Shown here: positions 34,430 through 44,981 of the stretch, piece after piece
How the letters are laid out: each line of letters opens with the position of its first letter
Position numbering within the stretch: the stretch's first letter is position 1
Source: Nicotiana tabacum
Taxonomy: Eukaryota > Streptophyta > Magnoliopsida > Solanales > Solanaceae
NCBI RefSeq assembly: GCF_000715075.1
Contig: NC_134082.1
Coordinates: 194,483,948 to 194,547,947 of the forward strand
Direction of reading: 5' to 3'
DNA: 64,000 bases
Made by a program: the position numbers and the translations under genes
Notes under the pieces: generated by a model
What the model saw: the letters and a program-made list of their open reading frames with translations, nothing else
Told to the model about the DNA's origin: nothing
The model's database searches: none

Positions 34430-35544
34430 TGCATTTTCCTTCAATATCTGTTAAACATAAGCACCATTGGACAATACTCTGGTTACAATGAATGGCCCTT
34501 GCCAATTCGGGGCGAACTTGCCTTTTGCCCCAACCTGATGTAGAAGGATGTGTTTCAGCACTTGCTGGCCCACTTCAAACTTCCGGGGACGCACCTTTTT
34601 ATTGTATGCTCTTGCCATTCTCTTTTGATACAACTGGCCATGACACATAGCTGCCAATCATTTTTCATCAATCAAGCTCAACTGCTCCAAACGGGTTTTG
34701 ATCCACTCATCATTATCAATCTCAGCTCAGCGACAATCCGAAGGGACAAGATTTCAATTTCCGCAGGTATTACTGCTTCGGTTCCATATACCAACAAATA
34801 AGGGGTTGCACCTACTGAAGTATGGACAGTAGTGCGATAACCTAGCAACACAAATGATAATTTTTCATGCCATTGCCTGGAACCTTCTACCATTTTCCGA
34901 AGTATCTTCTTTATGTTTTTGTTGGCTGCCTCAACTGCTCCATTCGCCTTGGGACGATATGGGGTGGAATTACGGTGTGCAATCTTAAACTGTTGACATA
35001 CTTCTTTCATCAAATTGCTGATAAGATTAGCACCATTATCCGTGATGATCACCTTTGGGATTCCAAATCGACAGATGATATTTTAATGAACAAAATCGAC
35101 CACTGCTTTCTTGGTTACAGACTTGAAAGTTTTGGCCATAACCCACTTGGTGAAATAATCAATGGCTACCAGAATGAATCTATGCCCATTGGACGTTGTT
35201 GGCTCAATTGATTCAATAATATCCATGCCCCAAGCAACGAAGGGCCATGGTGCCGACATCGTGTGCAATTCCGATGGTGGAGAATGAATCAAATCTCCGT
35301 GTATCTGGCACTGATGACATTTGCGCACAAAACTGATACAATCTCGCTCCATGGTGAGCCAATAATAACCTGCTCGGAGAATTTTCTTTGCCAGCACATA
35401 TCCGCTCATATGTGGTCCACAGACTCCTGAATGTACTTCGGACATGACAACCGTAGCTTGTCTAGCATCTATGCATCTTAACAATCCAAGGTCTGGTGTT
35501 CTTTTATACAAAACTCCTCCACTTAAGAAGAATCCACTTGCCAA
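34430..35544 (-). pseudogene. Inner element integrase
   Basis: Integrase inserts the cDNA into the genome. Minus strand, N- to C-terminus: zinc-binding HHCC (VHSGVCGPHMSGY and FVRKCHQCQ) in 35,083-35,544; first Asp in WGMDIIESIEP; second Asp in IITDNGANLISN; Glu in NGAVEAANKNIKK (34,678-35,052). The C-terminal part follows (RAYNKKVRPRKFEVGQQVL, GKFAPNWQGPFIVTRVLSNG, 34,451-34,657). A stop lies at about 35,083 (KKAVVDFVH*) and a frameshift near 34,700. All three catalytic acids survive. No chromodomain is present, as expected for the Tat lineage and unlike the chromovirus at 24,575. Confidence 0.9.
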
Positions 35545-35547
35545 CCG

Positions 35548-36120
35548 TCAAATTGTTCTCTTTTGATCCCCCGTGGCTTGCACTGGATATATCCTCATTC
35601 TGATGTACTCTTTGATATCATGAAACCATGGTTCGCCATCAAGTTCTTCTTCAATCATATTGCAGTAAGCATGCTGATCTCGTACTTGAATGTGCAAAGG
35701 ACCGACATAGGCTTTGTCCGGATGGTGCAACATTGATGCTAGGGTAGCCAAAGCATCGACGACCTCATTATGGACCCTTGGAATATGCATAAACTCCACT
35801 GATTGAAACCATTGACAAAGATCATGCAAACATTGTCGGTATGGTATAAGCTTCAAATCGCGTGTTTCCCATTCTCCTTGAATTTGATGTACCAAAAGAT
35901 CCGAGTCTCCTAAGACCAAGACTTCCTGGACATCCATGTCTGCAGCTAGCCTTAAACCCAAAATGCATGCTTCGTATTCAACCATATTTTTGGTACAATG
36001 AAAATGAAGCTGAGCTGTAACAAGATAGTGATGCCCTATTTCAGAAATAAGCACGACTCCTATTCCCACTCCTTTCATGTTAGCAGCCCCATCAAAGAAA
36101 AGTTTCCAACCTAGTTTTTC
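35548..36120 (-). pseudogene. Inner element second, archaeal-type RNase H (aRH)
   Basis: A second RNase H follows the usual retroviral-type one, a known trait of Tat elements. Four acidic positions are visible in order: Asp in WKLFFDGAANMKG, Glu in NMVEYEACILGL, Asp in VLGDSDLLVHQIQG and Asp in VHNEVVDALATLAS. The domain runs from about 36,110 to 35,720. A linker (YIRMRIYPVQATGDQKRTI) then leads to integrase, with a TGA at 35,548-35,550. A stop at about 36,124 separates it from the first RNase H. It removes RNA from RNA-DNA hybrids; its added value in these elements is not settled. Confidence 0.88.
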
Positions 36121-36123
36121 GGC

Positions 36124-37705
36124 CTATTCTAGCTCGTCAATATGCATCACCTCTTCATCGGGAAAATAAGTCCTCAGTGGCTTATACTCTTCATCGATCG
36201 GGTTCTCGGCCAAATGATCGGCCAATGCTTGGGCTTTCATCGTAGTCCGAGTCACATAGATGATGTCAAATTCTGTGTGCAAAATCTGCCACTTCGCAAG
36301 TCTTCCTGTCGGCATGGGCTTTTGAAAGATATACTTCAATGGATCCAAGCGTGAAATGAGGTAAGTAGTGTAGGATGACAAATAATGTTTTAATTTCTGT
36401 GCCACCCAAGTTAGGGCACAACATGTCCTTTCCAGGTGAGTGTACTTAACCTCATAAGCCGTGAACTTCTTTCTAAGATAGTAGATGACCTGTTCTTTCC
36501 TGTTTGTGACGTCATGCTACCCCAGTACACAGCCAAATGAATTTTCCAAGATAGTCAAGTAAAAAATCAAAGGTCTGCTGATGTAGTTCAACCTTCCTAA
36601 CAGACTCATCACTTCAATCTTGTTCCTCGGAGGTGGCAATTCTTGTATGGCTTTGATCTTTGATGGGTCCAATTCGATGCCTCGCTGGCTAACTATGAAT
36701 CCCAACAGCTTTTCGGATGGAACACCAAATGCACACTTGGCAGGGTTAAGCTTGAGGTTGTACCTGCGAAGCCTCTGGAAGAATTTCCTCAAATCCCCAA
36801 CGTGGTTGGCCTGATGCTTTGATTTTATGATCACATCATCTATGTATACCTCAATCTCCTTGTGTATCATATCATGAAACACGGTAGTCATGTCCCTCAT
36901 GTAAGTTGCCCCAGCGTTCTTCAAACCAAATGGCATTACCCTGTAGCAATAAGTACCCCATGGCGTGATGAAAGCCATCTTTTCTGCATCTTCTTCATCC
37001 ATTAGAATCTGATGATACCCGGCATAGCAATCCACAAAAGATCCTATCTCACGCTTGGCACAATTATCGATCAAAATGTGGATATTGGGTAGTGGGAAGT
37101 TATCCTTCGGACTTGCTTTGTTGAGATTGCGGTAATCGACGCATACTCTGATGTTGCCGTCCTTTTTCGGTACATGCACGACATTAGCCAACCAAACAGG
37201 ATATCGAGTGACCCGAATAACCTTTGCATCCAACTTCTTGGTAATTTCTTCTTTAATATTCACATTCATATCAGTTTTGAATTTCCTCAACTTTTGCTTG
37301 ACGGGAGGGAATGCTGGATCAGTAGGCAATTTGTGGACCACTAAATCAGTGCTCAAACCCGACATGTCGTCATATGACTATGCAAAAACATCTTTGTACT
37401 CGATGAGTGCTTTGAATAACTCTTCTCGGATCTCTGGCTTGAGGTGGACACTTATTTTAGTCTCTCGGACATTGTCTGTGTCCCTTAAATTGACGACTTC
37501 TGTATCATTCAGGTTGGGTTTGGGTTTTTCTTCGAAGTGAATTAACTCCTTACTAATATCTTCGAAGGCTTCATCCTCATCATCGTATTCTGATTCGTAA
37601 TCACAATCTACTTCTTGAACTAATATTTCAGAATCGGATTGATTTTTAAGACTGGGCTGAGGATTCGTTATGCATGCCATGTCATTAGAACCAGCGTAAA
37701 AAGAA
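36124..37705 (-). pseudogene. Inner element reverse transcriptase and first RNase H
   Basis: RT on the minus strand: KLRKFKTDMNVNIKEEITKK; VPKKDGNIRVCVDYRNLNKA; DNFPLPNIHILID; SFVDCYAGYHQILMDEEDAE; RVMPFGLKNAGATY; catalytic YIDD in EVYIDDVIIKSK; and LLGFIVSQRGIELDPSKI. The connection to RNase H (36,124-36,560; SSYTTYLISRLDPLKYIFQ) lacks 52 codons that the outer element has between NYISR and PLI. Stops lie at about 37,378 (KDVFA*SYDD) and 36,517. The N-terminal piece begins at the probable splice acceptor at 37,706 (SSFYAGSNDMACI). Confidence 0.9.
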
Positions 37706-37865
37706 CTGTATAGAAAAGAAAAGAAAACAAAAAGGAAAACCATCAGGAATGATGAAGAAAGGGAAATTGTATTTCATTGAATGATAAAAGATAACAAGGT
37801 TTGCACACTCAAACATACTGAAAAAATGAAATCTGGATTACAATCCTGGAATAATCCATACAAAC
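37706..37865 (-). other. Probable Ogre-type intron, 3' part (inner element)
   Basis: On the minus strand a pyrimidine tract (TTTGTTTTCTTTTCTTTTCT) ends in ATACAG, directly before coding sequence TTCTTTTTACGCTGG. The same arrangement occurs in the outer element. Ogre elements are known to carry a spliced intron between protease and RT. I could not fix the donor site. Confidence 0.6.
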
Positions 37866-39832
37866 TTAAAGGAAAATCAAAGCAAACAACCAAGACTCCT
37901 TCCGAGTAGGGAGAGGAGTAGCCTTCCAATTATTAAGCTTTGTTTTTGGCCCGACAAATTGCACTTCCGCGTTGCTAGAACCTTCTCCAATTTCCACCAT
38001 GTTCACACTGTCGAACAACTTCTCAAATCTTTCAATAAACTCCTTGTCAGGATCAATCACAGAACTGGAAAGACGTGGGACCGACTTTAGAAAGACCCTC
38101 ATACGGACTTGACAAATGATCTGGAAAGACGTGGGACCGGCTTTAGAAGGACCCATGCCCTTTATTTCAATTTCCTGGCTCTTTTTATGTCTGCGGCTGT
38201 AGGCTTGAATCCCAGACCAAATGTTCCCAAGTTTTTAGGAAGAGACACGGGCTGTATGATGCCTTGTATAGCTGATCCCAAACCCTTCTTCAACATTTCA
38301 TACGCTACCATGACTGATGCGGCGGTTATCTTTGGATTTGGGATACACTTCCCTTCTGGAACTTTCTCGACTGACATTGCGTTAGAAACTTGGTAGACCC
38401 ATGGTCCCTTGTCATCTTCCATTTCAATGAATGGAACAATGGTGTTGCTGTGAGCGCAAAAATTATCTTCACCATGCACAACTATTTCCTGTCTGTCCCA
38501 TTCAAACTTGACTATCTGATGGAGTGTTGATAGTACTGCTTTAGCGACATGAATCCACGGTCGCCCTAATAGCAAATTGTAGGAAACAGCTATATCCAGC
38601 ACTTGGAATTCCATTGTGAATTCTACTGGACCTATAGTCAGCTCCAACATTATATCCCCGATGGAGTCTTTACCCCCGCCGTCAAATACCCGCACACAGA
38701 TATTGTTCTTATGAATCCTCTCATCTTCTACTTTCAGCTTGCTTAGTGTGGAGAGAGGACAGATGTTCGCACTTGAACCATTGTCAATCAATACCCGGGT
38801 AACCACAGAATCCTCACATTTCACTGTAAGGTAAAGGGCTTTGTTATGCTCAGTACCCGCTATGGGCAATTCATCATCGGAAAAAGTGACTCTGTTTACT
38901 TCAAAAATCTTGTTGGCTATCTTTTCTAGATGGTTTACCGAGATCTTGTCGGGGACATGGGCCTCATTCAAGATTTTCATCAGCGACTGACGGTGCTCAT
39001 CTGAATGGATTAGCAATGAGAGCAATGAGATCTGAGCGGGCGTTTTCCTCAACTGCTCTACAACAGAATAGTCATGCACTTTCATTTTCCTCAAAAATTC
39101 CTCTACCTCTTCTTTAGTTACAGCTTTCTTTACCGGTGTTGGATTATCTTTAGTTCTTCTTAACTCCTCGGGAGTGAAACACCTTCCTGAGCGAGTCAAA
39201 CCTTGTGCTTCACAAACTTCTTCTTTGATTTCTTTCCCTTTGTAAATCACTGTCACCCGTTCATAATTCCAAGGAACAGCCTTGCTGTTGATCACTGGAA
39301 GCTGAGTTACTGGTTTTATAATAACAGGCTCTGTGCGAGCACCCTTCACGACCACAACAGGTTTACTTGCAACCCCTGGTACTACCACTTTAGCTTTATT
39401 TGGTTTCACTGCAACAGTGCTTGACGACCCTTTCTCGGCTACCACAACTGGCTTATTGTCTACCCCTTTCAACTGGACCACTGATTTCCCACTGGTTACC
39501 TTCTCCTTTGGACTGGTTTTGCTGGAATGGATCATCATTACCGTCTGCGAGGGTTTCTTAGGCTCATCTCCTTTGCGTACCAACTCAATCATATGGGTCT
39601 CATGGTGAGCTGGCAGTGGATTATGATTGATATTTGGTGCTTCTAGGGCTTGGACCTCGATCCGATGAGTATCAATAAGCTCTTGCACAACTGTTTTCAG
39701 TTTCCAACACTTCTCTGTATCATGCCGAGGGGCCCGTGAACAGTACTCACAACTCACCGAGTGGTTAAGATTTCTAGGAGGGGGATTTGGCATTTTAGGC
39801 TCAATTGGATTTAGCATGCCCAACTGCCTCAA
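37866..39832 (-). pseudogene. Inner element gag C-terminus and aspartic protease
   Basis: An open frame of 556 codons (39,832-38,162) is the best-preserved ORF in the window. A zinc knuckle variant is near the start (CEYCSRAPRHDTEKCWKLK: C-x2-C-x5-H-x4-C). A long Val/Lys-rich linker follows. The retropepsin-like active site reads RVLIDNGSSANICPLSTL, with DNG where DTG or DSG is usual, then EFQVLDIAVSYNLLLGRPWI, the flap and C-terminal part typical of plant Ty3 proteases. After the TAA at 38,162 a further homologous stretch (37,866-38,156; EFIERFEKLFDSVN, VEIGEGSSNAEVQFVGP) continues towards the intron. It is a pseudogene by position, but this segment has few lesions. Confidence 0.88.
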
Positions 39833-40167
39833 CCTGTGGAAAAGACTGGCATACGATTCCCCCAGTGGAGTGAAAGTCTTTTGCTTCTATAACCTCTCAT
39901 TCTTGAAGGCTTGGCTTGGTCGGAAACCTGTTCCAGGGGGATTTCTGTAGGCTCTTGGGGGTGGATATGTGTTTTGTGGAGCTGGGTATGGATTTTGTGG
40001 AGCCGGCGCATGCCATTGTGCGTGTGCCGGGGTTTGGGTATAGGTTTGTGCCTGATGGACAGAAAAATGGGGATCTGGCGGTGGGTAGTATTGTTGTGGA
40101 GGGCAATATAGAGTGTGGGGGTAATTTTGGTGGTAGGATCGGGGTTGGTTATAGTAGGGTGATGGGC

Positions 40168-41390
40168 CTATAGATCCGAACCGGGCTCCAGACTCATTGT
40201 CGTAACATCTTCTTTCTTCTTTTTCCCAAGTACACCCCCAGTGCCGTTTTGGATGGCCTGGGTGGTTTCCTTGATTGCTGAATAACTCATGATCTCGTTG
40301 GACTTAAGTCCCTCCTCGACCATGCCTCCCATTTTTACAAACTCATTAAAAGACTTGCCGATTGCGGACACCAAATGACCAAAGTAGGTCGGCTCTAAAG
40401 CCTGCAAAAAGTAATCAACCATCTCGCTCTCTTTTATTGGGGGATCTACCCTTGCTGCCTGCTCCCTCCATCGAAAACCATATTCTCTAAAGCTTTCACT
40501 GTGCTTCTTCTCCAGTTTAGTCAAGGACAGTTGGTCTGGAATGATCTCAAGATTATACTGGAAGTGACAAGCGAACGCTTGTGCCAGATCATCCCATGTG
40601 CACCATCTTCCGTGATCTTGGCGGGTGTACCATTCTAATGCTGATCCACTCAAACTTTGACTAAAGTAAGCCATTAACAATTCATCTTTTCCTCCGGCTC
40701 CCCTCATCTTACTGCAAAAACCTCTTAAGTGTGCTACTAGATCACCCTGCCCATTGTATAGATCAAACTTGGGCATCTTGAAACCTGGCGGCAATTTCAC
40801 ATTTGGAAACAGACATAGGTCCTTGTAGGCCACACTTACTTGACCTCCTAATCCTCGCATGTCCCAGAATGACTGTTCTAGGCTCTTAACTTTCCTGAAC
40901 ATCTCCTCATGTTCGGGATTTTTGGCTGGTCTCTCAGCTTCTCTCGGGAGATCAGAACGTGGATTATAGGGGTAGGTTTCGGGAGCTTTGAAGGTGGGCT
41001 CCGGGGGGTAGTACTGGTTGTCCTGAGCTTGGAATATAGGCTCACTCGAGGATCTATAGAGTGCAGCTGGTGGAGATGCCACAAAGATAGGGGTGACTGG
41101 CGGAGGGGGGTATGGAATTGATTTTGGTAGTGGAGCTTGTGGCATATGAGAAGTAGTGCCATGGTAATGTTGGTAAATGGGAAAGCTTGGATCGATGGCA
41201 GGATGATCCTGAGCCTGAGCCGGTGGTGGGGTGAAAGCAGGGTTAACAGGGTAAGCTGGGGTTGATTGTTAGACCAGGCCTGATACATGTCGTCCATCTG
41301 TTGCTTAAGTTTGAGCATCTCCTCTTTCATTTTACTGACGTCCAACTCCTCTACCTCAACACTTGTATCGACATCCGGGATAGACATCAT
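40168..41390 (-). pseudogene. Inner element gag
   Basis: Structural protein of the virus-like particle. The N-terminus (41,390 downward) has a short coiled coil (MKEEMLKLKQQMDDMYQAW), then a frameshift near 41,265 into the second frame. There a Pro/Tyr-rich linker and the retrotransposon gag domain follow: VAYKDLCLFPNVKLPPGFKM, AYFSQSLSGSALEWY, TWDDLAQAFACHFQYN, FREYGFRWREQAARV and MVDYFLQALEPTYFGHLVSA. It ends GKKKKEDVTTMSLEPGSDL with a stop at 40,168; the Pro/Tyr-rich continuation (39,830-40,165) is readable only in shifted frames. Confidence 0.88.
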
Positions 41391-41705
41391 TTCTGGTATT
41401 GGTCCTTTTGATCTGGTTTGGTAATGATAATGTGCCAGTATCCTCTAGATAAACTAACTGCTTGAATTCTCTGAAAAACAACAAACTTGTTAGTTTTTAG
41501 AGTTTAACACATATGCAATTACACGTTGGGATGCAATGCACCTAGGCAATTAACCATTTTCTATCATGCATTTGCTTCGGTTGCGTGCGTCATTCCGGCC
41601 TCTCATAATTGTGCCCCTTCTTTTAAGCTTCCTTTATTCTATCCTCCTTTATTTATTTTTCATTTCCCCCTTTTCCTTTAGTGGTGGTCGAATCCTATAG
41701 AGATT

Positions 41706-41749
41706 GCCTACGTATCATGTCCCCACATGAATCAGACCGTGCGTAGTTC
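41706..41749 (-). other. Junction hairpin b' (inner element, between ORF1 and gag)
   Basis: On the minus strand it starts GAACTACGCACGGTCTGATT and ends CATGATACGTAGGCA. The outer stem is CTACG/CGTAG and the inner stem TCATGT/ACATGA with a GGGG loop. Counterpart of copy B at 52,476. Confidence 0.85.
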
Positions 41750-41989
41750 TGGCAGATAAGTGCACAAGTACATAGCTCTAAAAAACAAATACTTCCATTA
41801 CAAAACTCAAAACTAACAAATTCCAAAAGACTAATAGATTTTGATGCAAAGACCAAATACAGACTCTGAAAATAAGCTATCATACTCCAACAAAAGGAAA
41901 TATAGAACAGAAAGAAAATATAAACTCAAAATGACTGACAGACTTTAACTGAAACAGAAATACAGACTTCATGAGAAATCATGAATACA

Positions 41990-44010
41990 TCAATGCTCCT
42001 GGTGCCCGCGGGACATCATTCGGTCTCGCCGCGGGCCTGTATGCAAGATCCCTTTGAAGTCAGTCCAAGTCACTCATTATCTGCTTAACAAATGTAATCA
42101 CTGCTACGAAGAAGGTAGTGCGAGTCATATCCTCACAGATCTGGCACTTCATAATGACGTAGTCGGCGATGTTTCTAATTCTCTCTCTTATGATGCCTTT
42201 TTCTTATAACAAACGCCCAATCTGCTAGGCCCTGGCTTCTAAAGTTTGGTCGACCACATGATTCTGCTCCTGAAGTTGTTGCAAGTCTATTTCTGATTGC
42301 GCCAAGGCCGTATAACAATGTTCCCTTTCAACCCTGAAGTCTTTTGCCTGTTTGATCATTTTGTTTTCTGTGGCGATGACCCTTTTCTTCAGCCCTGCAA
42401 CCTCATTGTCATACTTTTCTTTCAGTTGCTTAACCAGACGTGCTCGTTCTGCTGAGTTTTCAGCCAATTGATTTTGAGCCCTAGTTAATTCACTTTCTGC
42501 TTTGTTCAGATCAAAATTATATTCGCCCACTTTCCGCTTTAGGTTGTCTATAAGTTTTTCATCTTTGGCACTTCGGGCGGGGTTTTTTGCAGCTATTTTC
42601 ATCTTTTGAATTTAGGCTCGAAGGGCCTCATTTTCTTTAGCTAGTTTCTTTTTATCCCCCTCATCTGCGGTGGCCTGCAGATCTTTCTCAAACTGCAACT
42701 CCATGACTTGCTTCTCCAATATGCCTATTGTGTCCCTGTACTCATGTTCTTTAGCCAACCAATCCCACTGTTCTTGCGACGCCCCGACGAACTCCTGGAG
42801 ATGGGGTCTCTTGGCCGGCCTCCCAAACTCGATTTCTCTCCTATACCAAGCAAGGTATCCCGGCGAAACTTCACCTTTGGACCGATCACGTACACATGTA
42901 TTTGCCGTTAAGTATTGACACTCGCTCCAAATTTGGCGGATTGCTGCTTCGTGAAATTGTCCGTTAGTCCTAATATCGACCACTTGGCCACTAAGATCTT
43001 CATCTTTCGGAACTATTTGGCATCTCCCCAACTGCCTCAAAACTCGATACGGGGCATAGGGCTGGATACTCCTAAGTCCCATCAAAAGGAAATGGGTCCA
43101 GTGGCTGGCATATATATGATTTCATTCATAGGCAGCCATCCAAATGTCCACTCTATTTGGCTTGCAGTGACGAAACAAAGGCGCGCTATCCACTCTGTGA
43201 CCCCTTCTGGCAAGCTGATTCCATCAACCCTCGTAGAAAATTCCTCTATCCATGTTTTCTCTGTCGACCCATAACTCATAAATTGAGGACGATGGCATAG
43301 GTGTTCAATCATCCACATCTACAGCAACACGTTGCACCCCTTAAAAAGGTCTCCCCCGGCTTTGCAGGCTGTGAGAGCGCGAAAGATTTCAGCTACTATC
43401 ATTGGTGCGAGGGTGCTGTTGGCCTGAGTAAACAAAGTGCTGACAACCCCGGCTGCTCGTATGTCAATATTCCCATCTTTTCTAGGAAACACCAAAAGTC
43501 CCAAAAACATCTGTGTTCTTCCTACTTAAGGCAGTTTCCCTTGCTGCAGATTTTGTTTTCCGGCTTGTTGAGCCCCCATATATGACCATATCTATTGTAT
43601 ATAAACTGCAAAGTACAAAAACCAGCTGCCAAGTCTGGGTTGTGGACCTCCCTACTTATTTTCAAAGAGTCTAGGAACCTGTGCACGGCTATGGCCCTCA
43701 GAGCAATTAGGTACTGGTGTCTCAGAGGAACTTTGGGACCCCCAATATATCCAGCTATTTCTTCCAATGTTGGGGTAAGTTCAAAATCTGAGAAATGAAA
43801 TACGTTATGAGTCGGGTCCCAGAATGTGACCAATGCCTTTATGATATCCCCTTTGGGATTAATTTTCAGCAACCCAGCGAGGCCTCCCAAGTATAGATTG
43901 ACCGTGTCTCGCCCTGATTTGCCCAAGTCATCCCACCACATGTGCAACTCCAAAGGGATCTTGTTCATAATTGTTACTGGTAAATTCTGGCTTGTGCTCA
44001 TTCTGCACAT
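41990..44010 (-). pseudogene. Inner element extra ORF1 (DUF7745-like globular part plus coiled coil)
   Basis: This ORF lies between the LTR and gag, a known trait of Ogre elements; its role is unknown. The start (44,010; MSTSQNLPVTIMNKIPLE) opens a globular region with IPLELHMWWDDLGKSG, NLYLGGLAGLLKI, TFWDPTHNVFHFSDFELTPT and EEIAGYIGGP, then APMIVAEIFRALTACKAG and LRSIQPYAPYRVLRQLGRC. I relate it to the plant DUF7745/mobile-domain family from memory. From about 42,780 the protein becomes a long Glu/Lys/Gln-rich coiled coil (KLIDNLKRKVGEYNFDL, KQLKEKYDNEVAGLKKRV). Stops or shifts lie at about 43,520, 43,318, 43,083 and 42,607. It ends near 41,990 with PNDVPRAPGALMYS-like sequence. Confidence 0.82.
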
Positions 44011-44949
44011 TTATTAAGGTGATTAATCATGATTTACTCTATTTTGAATCAAAACAGACCCTTTTTTCAGATTTTTTTTCTAAAACCAAAAGCCCAACTT
44101 TGCAAATACGGCCTTTCAACACTTCCGGAGGGAGATTTTAAGGTTGTGCCTGCTAACTAGCCAAAAATTGGAAAAAGACCAAAGGTGGTTGTTTATGCGA
44201 AATCAGCCTTCCGGCGTCCCTTTCGGGAATATTCGGCTATTTTTGATAAAAACGGCATCAGCTTACCTATTTACAGTAAAATAATTTCTTTTTCGTTTCG
44301 GACCATTTTTGGCAAAAAGAAGTTGGACATTGTTTTTTTTTCAAAACAGGCGATTAACTCTCTTTAACCCTCATACTGCTATTTCTCTTTCCTCAAAATA
44401 TTCAAAAGCCGGTCAGCACGCAAGTCCGAAGCAAATAAATGCACAAGTAGCAAGTAAGATGCATCAGGACGGTCTTTTTCATGTTTGGTACACCTGTCCT
44501 AGACAGACCCAACCCCTGTGTTGAGCCTCCAAAGTCAAATGCACATGATGCACAGAAACGTTCCTATTAGGGATTCGGCATGAAGCTGAGTTATTCTAGG
44601 TTCAAAGCCTGTGTATTTGTTCTAGACTGTGTACCCGAGTGGACAACTCGAGCCGATGAGGGGGCTACGTACCGGGAACCAAAAGGCCATCCGGCTTAGT
44701 AACTTGTCCGAGCCTCTTTCTTATTTCAAGGTATGACACTAACAGAACAGGGAGTCTCGACCAGCGAGAACATCCCCGAAGGTGAGAAGAGAAGGGTTTC
44801 GTAGCAGTTTATATACAGTTTAGATAATATCAAAGCGGTAAAAGCAGCATCTAGCACATTAGGCCCAAACGTGTAAAAATCAGATAATAAACAAAGCCAA
44901 TTATAACAATTATTTCAAGCTTGAATTCTCGAACCCTGAACCAGAAGTT
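44011..44949 (-). other. Inner element leader (5' untranslated region)
   Basis: Non-coding leader between PBS and ORF1, homologous to 49,094-50,222 of the outer element. Relative to that copy it lacks 193 bp including junction hairpin A; the break shares GTCC on both sides. Confidence 0.7.
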
Positions 44950-44978
44950 CTGGGTTCCAGTCCCCAGCAGAGTCGCCA
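44950..44978 (-). promoter_or_regulatory. Inner element primer-binding site (tRNA-Arg type)
   Basis: On the minus strand TGGCGACTCTGCTGGGGAC begins three bases after the LTR. It complements a tRNA 3' end ...GCAGAGTCGCCA, fitting an acceptor stem GACTCTG, most likely tRNA-Arg as reported for Ogre. The T-stem complement is retained but the T-loop part is altered. Confidence 0.8.
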
Positions 44979-44981
44979 GGC

